Positions 17,990 through 26,739 of a stretch of 64,000 nt of DNA are shown one piece after another. Location: the NCBI GenBank assembly GCA_965219855.1, contig CBDCOR010000031.1, forward strand, positions 1 to 64,000, read 5' to 3'. The notes under the pieces were generated by a model. That model had not been told where the DNA came from. It did no database searches and saw only the letters and a list, made by a program, of their open reading frames with translations. Positions within the stretch are counted from its first letter, which is position 1. Each line of letters starts with the position of its first letter. This stretch comes from CAUZIZ01 sp965219855. Lineage in GTDB: Bacteria; Acidobacteriota; UBA6911; RPQK01; JAJDTT01. A program made the position numbers and the translations under genes.

Positions 17990-18864
17990 GCTCAGCACTG
18001 GTAACGCTGGAGAAGTATGACAAGCGCCGGATCGTTCACATCAAGGGAGTGGACCATCCCGAGTCCATTGGCGTTGGACCTCGAGGTGAGGCCTATACCA
18101 CCGGGACCGGGTGTCAGGTATATCGCCTGGACCTGGACAACAACACAGCGGAACAGTTCGCTCAAACTGAATCTCGTTGCTTGGGCTCAGTAGTTGACTC
18201 AGAGGGAAATCTGTATCTGGCACACACAGCGGGTGATGTCCTGAAGATCACGCCTGACGGTAAGTCGCGTGTCTACGCTACAGGGCCAGACGGCCAACCT
18301 TTCCTTTGTACCAACTACCCTGCCTTCGACCGGCAGGGAAATATGTATCTATCCGACAGTGGTGATTGGTCGGAGAAGGTCAACGGCCATCTCTATCGGG
18401 TGAAGCCCGGAGCAGGAGAGGCGGAACTCTGGTACCCACAGCCGGTCGACACACCCAACGCCATTGCACTCGATGCCGACGAGGACTACCTGTACTTCGT
18501 GGAGACCTACGGCAGTGCCATCGCACGGATCGAGATCAATGAGAACGGTTCGGCAGGTGGTTTCGAAAGAGTGGTGCACATGCCACGCCACGTACCCGAC
18601 GGCATCGCTTTCGACACCGACGGAAGACTCTGGATCGGTTGCCATCGCCCTGACGCGATCTATTGTTTCGATCTCGGCTGCAAACGCCTGGAGCTGTTCT
18701 GTCACGATTGGGCCGGAGAGGCGCTCCGGGGCCCGACGGATATCTCGTTCGCGGGGCCCGACCGTGAGATCATGCTGGCTGCCTCTCTGGACAACCTGGT
18801 GGTCCACCGCTTTGACGGCACCGGCGTCAGAGGACTGAAGCTCAACAATCCCGTGATCGGTTAA
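17986..18864 (+). CDS. SMP-30/gluconolactonase/LRE-like beta-propeller protein
   Basis: 292 residues, no signal peptide, ATG overlapping the previous stop by 4 bp. Motifs typical of the SMP-30/gluconolactonase family: ESIGVGPRGEAYTTG, DSEGNLYLAHTAGDVLKITP, DTPNAIALDADEDYLYFVET (the N-A-I metal region) and VPDGIAFDTDGRLWIG (D-G metal ligand). Likely a cytoplasmic sugar-lactone hydrolase, or a strictosidine-synthase-like relative. In context, lactone opening would feed the downstream enolase-superfamily dehydratase. Confidence 0.85.
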   Translation: MSSALVTLEKYDKRRIVHIKGVDHPESIGVGPRGEAYTTGTGCQVYRLDLDNNTAEQFAQTESRCLGSVVDSEGNLYLAHTAGDVLKITPDGKSRVYATGPDGQPFLCTNYPAFDRQGNMYLSDSGDWSEKVNGHLYRVKPGAGEAELWYPQPVDTPNAIALDADEDYLYFVETYGSAIARIEINENGSAGGFERVVHMPRHVPDGIAFDTDGRLWIGCHRPDAIYCFDLGCKRLELFCHDWAGEALRGPTDISFAGPDREIMLAASLDNLVVHRFDGTGVRGLKLNNPVIG

Positions 18865-18959
18865 GTGTTCCCATTCCCGATAAACGTCCCGGCGTACTCC
18901 TGTCTCCGGGGCAGGTACTGCCGATTCATGGCCCTGGCGAAACCACCTTGGAGAAGCAG

Positions 18960-20132
18960 ATGAAGATCAGTGACATCAAAGTGTACATCATGAGCATCCC
19001 CCGCCCCGATGGCAGCGGGGTGATGCGCAACTGGATCTTCGTTGAGATCTCTACCGACGAAGGCATCACTGGAATCGGCGAAGCAACCACTGAATACCAC
19101 GAACTGGCAATCAAGGCTCAGATTGAGACGGAACTGAAGCCCCGGCTGCTGGGTATGGATCCAACCGACATCGAGCGGATCTGGCAGCTTGGATACCGGG
19201 ACTTCTGGTGGCGACGAGGTGTGGTGCACAGCAGTGCGATGAGCGGTATCGACCAGGCACTGTGGGACATCAAAGGCAAGGCCGCGGGACTTCCCGTGTT
19301 CAAACTGTTAGGCGGCGCGGTTCGAGAGAAGGTTCGCTGCTATATCCGTCATGGCCCCGAGTTTTATGGGATCCCCCTCGAAGATGCCGCGCGGGCTGCT
19401 CTCGAAATGGGATTCGACGCATTCAAACTGGGCTTCGGCAAGGTGACGAACCCCTACGACATGAATCGCCAGACGGAGATTGCCATCGCGGCGCACACCA
19501 AGGTGCGGGAGATCTTGGGTCCCGAGGTCGCGCTGATGATCGATGCTGCGGCCATGTTCGACCCGCAGTCTGCGCACCGTCTGATTGCCGGGTTACGGCC
19601 CTTGAACATGACTTTCGTCGAGGAGCCCACAAGCATGGACACGATCGAGCCGACCCGGCGACTAAAGCGGGATCATCCCGACGTCAAGATCGCTCTAGGA
19701 GAGCGATTGATCACCCGTTGGGACTTCCGTCCCTGGTTCGAGCAGCAGGCGATTGACGTCTGCCAGGCCGACACCTGCCATGTCGGCGGAATCAGTGAGC
19801 TGATGAAGATTGCCCACTTTGCCGAGGTCTATGGGATTCTGATGGCACCGCATAATCCCTACGGTCCGGTAGCACTGGCAGCCTGCGCCCATGCCGCAGC
19901 GGTCATGCAGAACTTCCTGATCCTGGAACACTGTCCCATCCAGCCCTGGTTTCATCGGGTGCAGCGAGTTGAGATTCCGGTCCGACAGGGTCATATTGAC
20001 GTCGCAGAACTTGCCCAGCAACCGGGTTTGGGAGTAGAACTCGACATGGACCTCGTCCGCTCACGCAGTCAACACGTCCCGATGGAGGCTACGCGCTACA
20101 CTACCGTAGACGGCTCCACACCATTGCTTTAA
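18960..20132 (+). CDS. Mandelate racemase/muconate lactonizing family sugar-acid dehydratase
   Basis: 390 residues from the ATG at 18960, chosen over a TTG at 18948 because GGAG lies just upstream of it. Enolase-superfamily features: N-terminal capping domain (ITGIGEATTEYHELAIKAQ), barrel lysine in FKLGFGK, and metal ligands in ALMIDAAAMFDP (Asp), TFVEEPT (Glu) and ALGERLITRWDF (Glu). The motif APHNPYGPVALAA is typical of the galactonate/gluconate dehydratase group. Likely dehydration of an aldonic acid; the exact substrate is open. It follows the lactonase-like gene and precedes a sugar isomerase/epimerase, so the three form an acid-sugar pathway. Confidence 0.9.
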   Translation: MKISDIKVYIMSIPRPDGSGVMRNWIFVEISTDEGITGIGEATTEYHELAIKAQIETELKPRLLGMDPTDIERIWQLGYRDFWWRRGVVHSSAMSGIDQALWDIKGKAAGLPVFKLLGGAVREKVRCYIRHGPEFYGIPLEDAARAALEMGFDAFKLGFGKVTNPYDMNRQTEIAIAAHTKVREILGPEVALMIDAAAMFDPQSAHRLIAGLRPLNMTFVEEPTSMDTIEPTRRLKRDHPDVKIALGERLITRWDFRPWFEQQAIDVCQADTCHVGGISELMKIAHFAEVYGILMAPHNPYGPVALAACAHAAAVMQNFLILEHCPIQPWFHRVQRVEIPVRQGHIDVAELAQQPGLGVELDMDLVRSRSQHVPMEATRYTTVDGSTPLL

Positions 20133-20153
20133 TCTCTAAGCCCGGAGGAGACG

Positions 20154-21131
20154 ATGAAACTAGGCTTGTCGCAGGCGTCCTATCGCTGGTTGTGCTATCC
20201 CCCGCTCCGTCATGACAACGCCGGTATCTACCTCTTCAACGTGACCGATCCGGCGTTCCTCAACTATGGGCGCCCGCTTCCCTATGTAAATTCACTCCAG
20301 GGTCCGGAACCGGGAAAGCATATTGAATGGCTGATTCACAGATGCGTGCAATTGCACCTGTCCCCTCTCTATATGACTTCGGACTGGTTGAAGAGCGACG
20401 AGCATGCGCGCCGTGTGGGGAAACAGCTCCAGGAGCAAGGAGTTGGATTGATCGCCGGCGGTAATGCCGACTTTGCCGCGGTGGGTTCCACCTGGGAGGG
20501 AGAGCGGGCCAAGTTCATTCGGCATATGGAGCTGGGCAAGGAGGCGGGGGCCGATCTGATCGTGGCCGTACACAACGGAGCCATTGAGCACAATCATTTC
20601 TCCAAGGATCCACCGGTCGAGGCCCAGCTAGAACGTCTCATCGTCAACTTCCGCCAGTTGCGTCAGGAGGCTGAGCGCATTGGAATCGTGATGGCCTTGG
20701 AAAACCACATGGATTACCGCTGCTCGGAAATCGCCGTGGTGATCGAGGGCGTCGATTCCCCCTGGCTTCAGGTAAACTTCGACTTTGCCAACTCTTTCAG
20801 CGTCATCGAAGATCCGGTAGATGCCGTCAAGGCCGTCGCGCGCTGGACGGTCATGACCCACGTAAAGGATATGCGAGTCCAGCCGAAGACCTTGGAAGGC
20901 GAGCCCAAGATCATGCTTTCGACACTGGGCGAGGGCTCTGTGGACATAGACACAATCATGCAGGTTCTGAGCGCGGAAGCACCGGATCCCGAGAACCTGC
21001 CCCAGTGCCTGGAAATCGCTCCCCTGCCGGATCAGGACCCGGACCTATGGATCCGCACCAGTATCCGTTGGTTGGACCAAAACTATGGGCATCTTTTCGT
21101 TGATTCGAAGGCCAGGGTAGATCTGCACTGA
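20154..21131 (+). CDS. Sugar phosphate isomerase/epimerase (xylose-isomerase-like TIM barrel)
   Basis: 325 residues, with GGAGGAG before the ATG. AP-endonuclease-2/xylose-isomerase-like barrel: IAGGNADFAAVGS, AGADLIVAVHNGAIEHNHF, VMALENHMDYRC (metal Glu and His), VNFDFANSFSV, MTHVKDMR (metal His) and LGEGSVDIDTIMQVL. Members are cytosolic ketose/aldose isomerases, epimerases or dehydratases. Specificity is not predictable; the operon context suggests handling of a deoxy- or keto-sugar acid. The 21-bp gap to the dehydratase indicates co-transcription. Confidence 0.88.
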   Translation: MKLGLSQASYRWLCYPPLRHDNAGIYLFNVTDPAFLNYGRPLPYVNSLQGPEPGKHIEWLIHRCVQLHLSPLYMTSDWLKSDEHARRVGKQLQEQGVGLIAGGNADFAAVGSTWEGERAKFIRHMELGKEAGADLIVAVHNGAIEHNHFSKDPPVEAQLERLIVNFRQLRQEAERIGIVMALENHMDYRCSEIAVVIEGVDSPWLQVNFDFANSFSVIEDPVDAVKAVARWTVMTHVKDMRVQPKTLEGEPKIMLSTLGEGSVDIDTIMQVLSAEAPDPENLPQCLEIAPLPDQDPDLWIRTSIRWLDQNYGHLFVDSKARVDLH

Positions 21132-21172
21132 CTCCCTGGCGTGAGACCCGCACCTGCGTGGCGGCGAAGCCG

Positions 21173-22519
21173 ATGACAGACTCAAGCTCACAGCTACCCG
21201 ATCCCAACGCCGGAACGGCTCGACTTCCAGTCGTCGTAATTGTCGCCATCATCACCTTTTTCTACACCGCCATTCTGGATTACTTGCTGCCCTTGTATTT
21301 CGGCGCGCTCAGCGAGGCCGCCCTTGCCACCGGAGGCAGTTATCCAGCGGATATCTGGTCGAAGCTGGTCATGTACCGGGTCACTCCCTGGATCGTCGGG
21401 CCAACTCTGGCCGGGCTATTGGCACGACGCTACGGTGAGCGCCTGGTATGGTGCGGTGCCCTGTTGGGAGAGGTAGTTGTCCCCTTCACACTGGTAATCG
21501 ATCCGGACCCGGTCTCCATCCGCTTGCTGGCTCTGTGGCAGGGTTGCACCGGCTCGCTCATGTGGATTTCGGGCATTTCGCTGGTTCAAATGGTGGCTCC
21601 CGGCCGCAAGGGTCTCTCCAACGGGTTGATGATGACCTCTCTCGGGGTCGGCAGTTTACTTGGCCCGGTCTGTGGTCGGGCACTCCTGAATCGGCACGAA
21701 CTCGGCAATCTGGCGGCTGGGGGAAACTGGAGAGATGTTTGGAGTCAGCTGTTCGCATTCCAGCCGATGACCAGCAGGCCCATCGTCGTCGACTTCGAAC
21801 TGGTGTTCTGGCTGATGGCTGCCAGTACTTTCACCGGCGCTATTCTGGTCGGTCTCTGGGGACAGAGAAAGGGTCGCTACCAACTGCAATCTGCGTTCAG
21901 TTGGGATCAGACGCTGAAGGATCTGGCTCGGCTGGTGAGAAACAGCAAGTTCTGGGGATTGGTCATCGCGCTCTGTCTGTTGGGGGGGCCGCTGTTTCAA
22001 GCATCGAACCAGTTCCTCCCCTACCGCGCCCAGGACATTGGACTCATTACCGGATCACAGGATCAGGGCTGGATCTGGCTCCAGTTGCTAAGAACCCTGA
22101 TGTGGATCCCTGGCGGGGCAGCCGTCGGATTACTGGCGGGTCGCAGGGCAGCGGGGATCGCAGCTGTGTTGATACTCATCAGTTACACCTTCTCCACCCT
22201 GGCCATTGGCCTCTCTGCCTTTCCCTGGCAGCTTTTTCTCTTCGTGGCCACGTTTGAATTCGTGCGGCAGTTCATGCGCTGGTCCCATGCCGGCTATCTT
22301 TCCGAGCACCTTCCCGGCGATTTGCGATCGACCGCCATCGGCGTGGCCATCACCTTTTCCGGACTGGGCAGCGCCATCTACGGTTGGACAGCCGACGCCC
22401 TTTGGGATCCGGCAACCCAGTCCTCACTTCCCTTCTACACGGCAGCCACTATAGGCATCATCGGCGGCATTGGGCTGTTTGTCTTTGACCGCTTTCGCCC
22501 CATTCGTGACGAGGTGTAG
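21173..22519 (+). CDS. MFS transporter (sugar/acid-sugar uptake candidate)
   Basis: About 448 residues from the ATG at 21173 (an in-frame GTG at 21158 is possible). Around 11-12 hydrophobic segments are visible, starting LPVVVIVAIITFFYTAILDY and ending TAATIGIIGGIGLFVFDRF. The loop after helix 2 has GLLARRYGERLVW, the usual MFS basic motif. It is the last gene of the co-directional block, probably importing the product of the extracellular enzymes. Substrate unknown. Confidence 0.85.
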   Translation: MTDSSSQLPDPNAGTARLPVVVIVAIITFFYTAILDYLLPLYFGALSEAALATGGSYPADIWSKLVMYRVTPWIVGPTLAGLLARRYGERLVWCGALLGEVVVPFTLVIDPDPVSIRLLALWQGCTGSLMWISGISLVQMVAPGRKGLSNGLMMTSLGVGSLLGPVCGRALLNRHELGNLAAGGNWRDVWSQLFAFQPMTSRPIVVDFELVFWLMAASTFTGAILVGLWGQRKGRYQLQSAFSWDQTLKDLARLVRNSKFWGLVIALCLLGGPLFQASNQFLPYRAQDIGLITGSQDQGWIWLQLLRTLMWIPGGAAVGLLAGRRAAGIAAVLILISYTFSTLAIGLSAFPWQLFLFVATFEFVRQFMRWSHAGYLSEHLPGDLRSTAIGVAITFSGLGSAIYGWTADALWDPATQSSLPFYTAATIGIIGGIGLFVFDRFRPIRDEV

Positions 22520-22592
22520 ATCGGGTCGAGCGAAAGCGCCCGGTTCATTGGCCTACACCGAAGGTGTTGTTGCGGGTAGCCCCCTTTGGCTG

Positions 22593-22653
22593 AAGTTTCA
22601 GGTTAGCTTAGCCCCGCCACCGGCTGCGAGCCGGATCATTCAGAAGGAAACTT
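22593..22653. repeat. REP-like unit 5 (opposite orientation)
   Basis: AAGTTTCAGGTTAGCTTAGC, then a CACCGGCTGCGAGCCGG centre, then GGAAACTT. On the minus strand it reads like unit 3 (2456-2510). It sits 74 bp after the MFS stop and may attenuate transcription. Confidence 0.6.
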
Positions 22654-22662
22654 TGGGTCCGG

Positions 22663-22764
22663 CGTAGCGGTGGGCTCCAGGCCGCCGTCCGAGCCAAAGG
22701 CTCGGAAAAATAGGACTTCGGCCTGGAGGCCAAAGCTACATTCGCCAATGAAGCTTCAGCTTAG
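22663..22764. repeat. 102-bp palindromic repeat, copy B (inverted relative to copy A)
   Basis: Its reverse complement differs from 2343-2444 at two positions only. It lies between the converging MFS transporter and GH-like genes and contributes the TAA stop (22761-22763) of the minus-strand gene. The long hairpin could work as a bidirectional terminator. The opposite orientation of copies A and B encloses the entire 2.8-22.5 kb block. Confidence 0.85.
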
Positions 22765-25172
22765 CGAAAATCTTTGGCAGACCCCCGGATCGGGAATCCG
22801 CGCTCAGCTTCCTGCTCCATGATGAAGGCCCGGGACTTGGCATGCCGGTACAGGACATTGTTGAGGCTCAGCAACATTCCGAGGTCGGATTCGTCCCGTA
22901 CGACGCGGGCAAAGTGGGTTACTGCGCTGCGAGCCAGCTTGACCGACCGGGCTGCCAGGTCTTTGACCTCGATTCGCTTCTTCAGAACCGTTGACGGATC
23001 TCGCTGCCGGCGAGCCTGCTGACCGTCGCCGAAGGCAACTCCCAATTCTCGGACCGTCCGCAGCAGCCGCAGGTAATCGATGGCCATCTCCGACCGAGCC
23101 GTGAAATATTCAAGGTAATCTTTCCCCTGATCAGTTGAGCGGTCGGAGGCCCTCCGTAGGTGATCGAGGGCTCGTCGATAGATTTCGACGGCCTCATCAA
23201 GCTCCGGATAGTCTGCCTTCTCCACGTGGTAGTGCTCTTCAAGCAGACCTGGCATCGGGTTGCCGTAGATGATCCACTTTCCATGACGGCGCTGAGCCAG
23301 GAAGCGGGTCGCCTCATCGACGGCGTTAAAGGCATGGATCACCTCCTCGACTGCCTCCCTTCCACAGATCGTACTCAAGTGGTCTCTGTAGAAGGTTTCC
23401 GGGTCTTTGAGCTCCCACGAAGCACGAGCCAGATAGGCCGAGGTGGGAACCAGATCACCCAGAGTCCAGTAGCGCACCATATAGCCGTCCAGGCCGTATC
23501 TCCGCATGGCTTGAAGCGATTGATAGACGGAAGAGCTGGGCAGTTGAGGCAGGATCGACATGCTGTCGCCCTGCAGGGTCAACCAGAAGTGGGTATTCAA
23601 CGAGCCCTGCTGGAAAGGCGCTAGAGTGTGGAGCGCCCTGGCCGACTCGACCGTGGTGTAGACTCCCGGTGCCACCAGAGCCTCGAAGCCAGATGGCAGA
23701 ATGGTCGAAAGCAGCGGAAACAGCTCCCGCGTGACACCAGAGATCATCACGGTGGCTTCCGGATGCCTGGTCTTGGCCATTACCCTTCGTTCCGTGAAGA
23801 GGTGATCGAGGAAGTAGAGGAACTCGATGTCACCGCCCAGTTCGCGGGCGGCGCGGCCGGATCGGGCACGAGCCGAGTCCAGCATCTTCTCGAGCGACGC
23901 CCTTGACGCCAGGTCATACTTCTTGTCAAGGCGTTGCCAACAGCGTTCCAACCCTGAAACGGGAGCTCGAAATTCCGGCGTATGGATGATGTAATAGTCT
24001 GCTTCCGGGTAGGTATCCACGTGCGCCCGAATGATCACTTCCGCCAGGTCGGCAAAGACCGGGTTGAAGACGTTTTGAAAGGCCGTGTTACGAGGATCTG
24101 CCCCCATGGTCTTGACGCCAACATAGCCAAACTCAGGAGTCTCCTCCGGAGTGAGTTCCCGCTTAAACTCGGGAGGGGTCCACTGCTGCAGGCTTTGCTT
24201 GAATTCTTGGGGAGGATCGGTGGCAGAGAAGAGAATGCCGGTCTTCATCCCGAAATCACGCGCCAGCCTCAGGATACCGTGCACGTATCGCTGACCCGCC
24301 CTCACTCTTTGCTGGTAGGTGACAGCGCCCTCGAACTCAGGATGCACGAACTCGGTCGCATCTTGAAACAGCTCCCGCCCGATGGTGTCTTCAGCAATCG
24401 GGTACTGCCAGCCAAACCAAAGCTCTGCACCCTCCTTCTTGTGCCCTCGGAACTCGTAGTCAACAAACGGCTGAGAGGAATAGAACGAGAGCCACAGATG
24501 GTTGTACTTCAGCTTCACCAGCTGCTTGATGACACGCTCATACTCCCGAAGACTCCAGGCCTCCGGGCCCATGACAAAGTCGTTTATTCCCCGAAAAGCC
24601 CTCGCCCGGAAGAGGGGCTCCTTGAGCTCGTCGATATCCGGCAGTTGGAACTCGCCGCTTCCCTCGGGCAGCAGGTCACCCCAGAGCAGATAGCGCACCC
24701 CAAGTTTCTCGAGCAGCTCGTAGACGGACCAGAGGGTTGCCAGGGGGCTGCCCCCTCCGACCACTACAGCTGACCGACCTTCGAGTTGAACCCGGCGCAA
24801 GAGCAGGCCCTGATCGCTCAATTGAGGCCACTCGGGGAGCCACTTCTCCAGCACGGCGTTCGTCCCGGGCGAGCCAATCAAGAAGACACTCCCATTGCCT
24901 GGCGGCATTTGACTTCGAAGCTCGACGTCGGCCCCGTAGAGCCTCTTTAAATAGCTTCTCAGCTCGGAAGCCCCGAGTTTCTCCAGCCGGTGAGCATCCT
25001 CAGCGATGATGATCGAGATTTCGTTCGGCTGGGCGGGCGATTGGATTCCTCCGGACCCGCTGCCGGCTGCCAGCAGCGTCGGTATGGCGAGCAGAAAAAG
25101 GGTCAGACTGATTTTCCTGACAGGTAGGCTCAGGGGGCCAACAACCTGTGGGTGATTGCAGCCGAACATCAT
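22761..25172 (-). CDS. Exported GH67/GH20-like glycoside hydrolase family protein (803 aa)
   Basis: Signal peptide about residues 15-37 (PVRKISLTLFLLAIPTLLAAG). Same architecture as the plus-strand protein at 9698: an N-terminal accessory domain (LGASELRSYLKRLYGADVEL, VVVGGGSPLATLWSVYELL), then a barrel-like part (FRGINDFVMGPEAW, LVKLKYNHLWLSFYSSQPF, VDTYPEADYYIIHTPE), then a helical C-terminus. It is a diverged paralogue encoded on the other strand at the far end of the catabolic block. The TAA stop lies inside the 102-bp repeat, so the native C-terminus may have been altered by repeat insertion. The function is presumed glycan cleavage; specificity is unknown. Confidence 0.75.
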   Translation of the reverse strand: MMFGCNHPQVVGPLSLPVRKISLTLFLLAIPTLLAAGSGSGGIQSPAQPNEISIIIAEDAHRLEKLGASELRSYLKRLYGADVELRSQMPPGNGSVFLIGSPGTNAVLEKWLPEWPQLSDQGLLLRRVQLEGRSAVVVGGGSPLATLWSVYELLEKLGVRYLLWGDLLPEGSGEFQLPDIDELKEPLFRARAFRGINDFVMGPEAWSLREYERVIKQLVKLKYNHLWLSFYSSQPFVDYEFRGHKKEGAELWFGWQYPIAEDTIGRELFQDATEFVHPEFEGAVTYQQRVRAGQRYVHGILRLARDFGMKTGILFSATDPPQEFKQSLQQWTPPEFKRELTPEETPEFGYVGVKTMGADPRNTAFQNVFNPVFADLAEVIIRAHVDTYPEADYYIIHTPEFRAPVSGLERCWQRLDKKYDLASRASLEKMLDSARARSGRAARELGGDIEFLYFLDHLFTERRVMAKTRHPEATVMISGVTRELFPLLSTILPSGFEALVAPGVYTTVESARALHTLAPFQQGSLNTHFWLTLQGDSMSILPQLPSSSVYQSLQAMRRYGLDGYMVRYWTLGDLVPTSAYLARASWELKDPETFYRDHLSTICGREAVEEVIHAFNAVDEATRFLAQRRHGKWIIYGNPMPGLLEEHYHVEKADYPELDEAVEIYRRALDHLRRASDRSTDQGKDYLEYFTARSEMAIDYLRLLRTVRELGVAFGDGQQARRQRDPSTVLKKRIEVKDLAARSVKLARSAVTHFARVVRDESDLGMLLSLNNVLYRHAKSRAFIMEQEAERGFPIRGSAKDFR

Positions 25173-25369
25173 GGTAAACTCCCGCTCATTCAGCTCAGAC
25201 CTAGTAATCTGGTTGCATACCGCAGCGGGGGGGGCGCCGCCAACGCCATGTCATTCTATCAGAGGATGGGGTAAACGGAGCGTTCCCAAAGGGCCACTTC
25301 GTAGTCTGACGGGCAAGGGCACGCCCTGCCGGATGACCCCAAGGACTGAAAACTCGTCGAATCTCCGGT

Positions 25370-26569
25370 TCAGAAAGGCTGAGAGAGCCCCAAGCTGAAG
25401 CTTCTACCAGATCGCTTGTCACGAATGTCGAGCCGGTCTTTCCCGACCCGGATGTCATCGACCCCCTGAAATCCCTCGGGAGTGCGGGTCCAAAAGAGCA
25501 GAAAGCTCGCCTCGATCTTCGATTTTGCGGGCAGCCAACGATACAGCAACTGGTCGAAGAGCTTGTTTTGGGTGATGATCTTACGGCGAGCTCCGTCGAA
25601 GGCCTGGGTGCCAAACTCCAAGCCACGGGCCATGATTCCCTGGGGAGGGTAGTCCTCCCAGATCTGCATCCACGGATATTCGGCGCTTCGCAAGACGTAT
25701 CCAAGTAGGAGCCGTTTCTTGGGATGAAGCGCGGTCACAAAAGCGAATTTCTGATTCGGATCCCAGAGATGGCCCGTCCAGTCTTGGGAGTTAGGCGACT
25801 TTGGGGTGAGCCGCAGATTCACGGGACTGCCGTCGACTCCTGGCGCCATTGGCCACGTGAATTCCGCGTACGGAGCCAGCCGGTTGGGGAAGTGAGTCCG
25901 CCTTTCCCGAGATCGTGTTATGGCCCGGTTGTTGGACAAGTCGATGACGGTGACACCCGGCTCCAGAAAGGGAGACCCCACAGTGCCATGCTCGACCCAA
26001 CAGACAGGTCGGTCGAAAGCCAACCGGCTTTCCAGGGTACTGTGGGCGTAGATGACGTTCTCGCCGTCCACCAGCTTGAGGGTCCGGGTCAAGACCTCCT
26101 GGAGATGCGGCAAGAAGACCGTCTGCACGACGATCGCCGTGTTCCCCTCCTTTTTCGCCTTCAGGGTGACCCAGGGGAGGGAATGCGCTTCTCCGTGAGA
26201 GAAGGGCAACCCCGCCGCCCGCTCTTCTTTGGAAGCAGTCCCGAACCCATCGAGACAGGTAAAATGGCCAGTGATCCCGTTCACGCGCTCCGGGCGGCCC
26301 GCTTCTCGGTCTACGCGCAACCCATCCCACAGGGGATTGAGTTGTTGCGGGTCGTCTTGTAGGACCAATCGAGCCAGGGCACCACCCATTTCGAGCACGG
26401 TCAACTCCAGTACGTCGTTGCCAAGTACGAGCGCGGGACGACCGCCGTAGGGCTCTTGTCTTATCTGCTCGACCGACGATGCCGGCCACAAGCTGCCGGC
26501 CCCCAGAGCCGTCCATAGGGCGAAAAGCACAATGCTACTGGTGCTAAGTGGGCCTGATCGTAAGTTCAT
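25370..26569 (-). CDS. Exported aldose-1-epimerase/galactose-mutarotase-fold protein
   Basis: 399 residues with a signal-like N-terminus (SIVLFALWTALGAGSLWPA). The body resembles the galactose mutarotase-like beta-sandwich: RPALVLGNDVLELTVLEMGG, ALARLVLQDDPQQLNPLWDG, RPVCWVEHGTVGSPFLEPG and YPWMQIWEDYPPQGIMARGLEFG. The usual catalytic His/Glu pair may be represented by the EHGT and RGLEFG segments, but this is uncertain. It runs in the same direction as the GH-like gene, about 200 bp upstream of it. Possible role: anomer interconversion or carbohydrate binding in the periplasm. Confidence 0.7.
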   Translation of the reverse strand: MNLRSGPLSTSSIVLFALWTALGAGSLWPASSVEQIRQEPYGGRPALVLGNDVLELTVLEMGGALARLVLQDDPQQLNPLWDGLRVDREAGRPERVNGITGHFTCLDGFGTASKEERAAGLPFSHGEAHSLPWVTLKAKKEGNTAIVVQTVFLPHLQEVLTRTLKLVDGENVIYAHSTLESRLAFDRPVCWVEHGTVGSPFLEPGVTVIDLSNNRAITRSRERRTHFPNRLAPYAEFTWPMAPGVDGSPVNLRLTPKSPNSQDWTGHLWDPNQKFAFVTALHPKKRLLLGYVLRSAEYPWMQIWEDYPPQGIMARGLEFGTQAFDGARRKIITQNKLFDQLLYRWLPAKSKIEASFLLFWTRTPEGFQGVDDIRVGKDRLDIRDKRSGRSFSLGLSQPF

Positions 26570-26739
26570 GGGCGGGTATGATAAATCTTCCTGGGATTCT
26601 ATCAGATCGGTTCCGTCGCCACTGCTTGCTGCTCGTACCCGTCGGTCAAGCCAGCGGTTTGGAACCTGTTTTAGCGCCGTGGCTTGATCGCGATTCTACT
26701 GCATCGTTAAGATAGTCCGTCGGGAAAGGAGATTTTGAC

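Noticed and set aside
22470..22760. CRISPR-like look of repeated palindromes
   Set aside because: Units are neither identical nor evenly spaced with unique spacers, and no cas gene is present.
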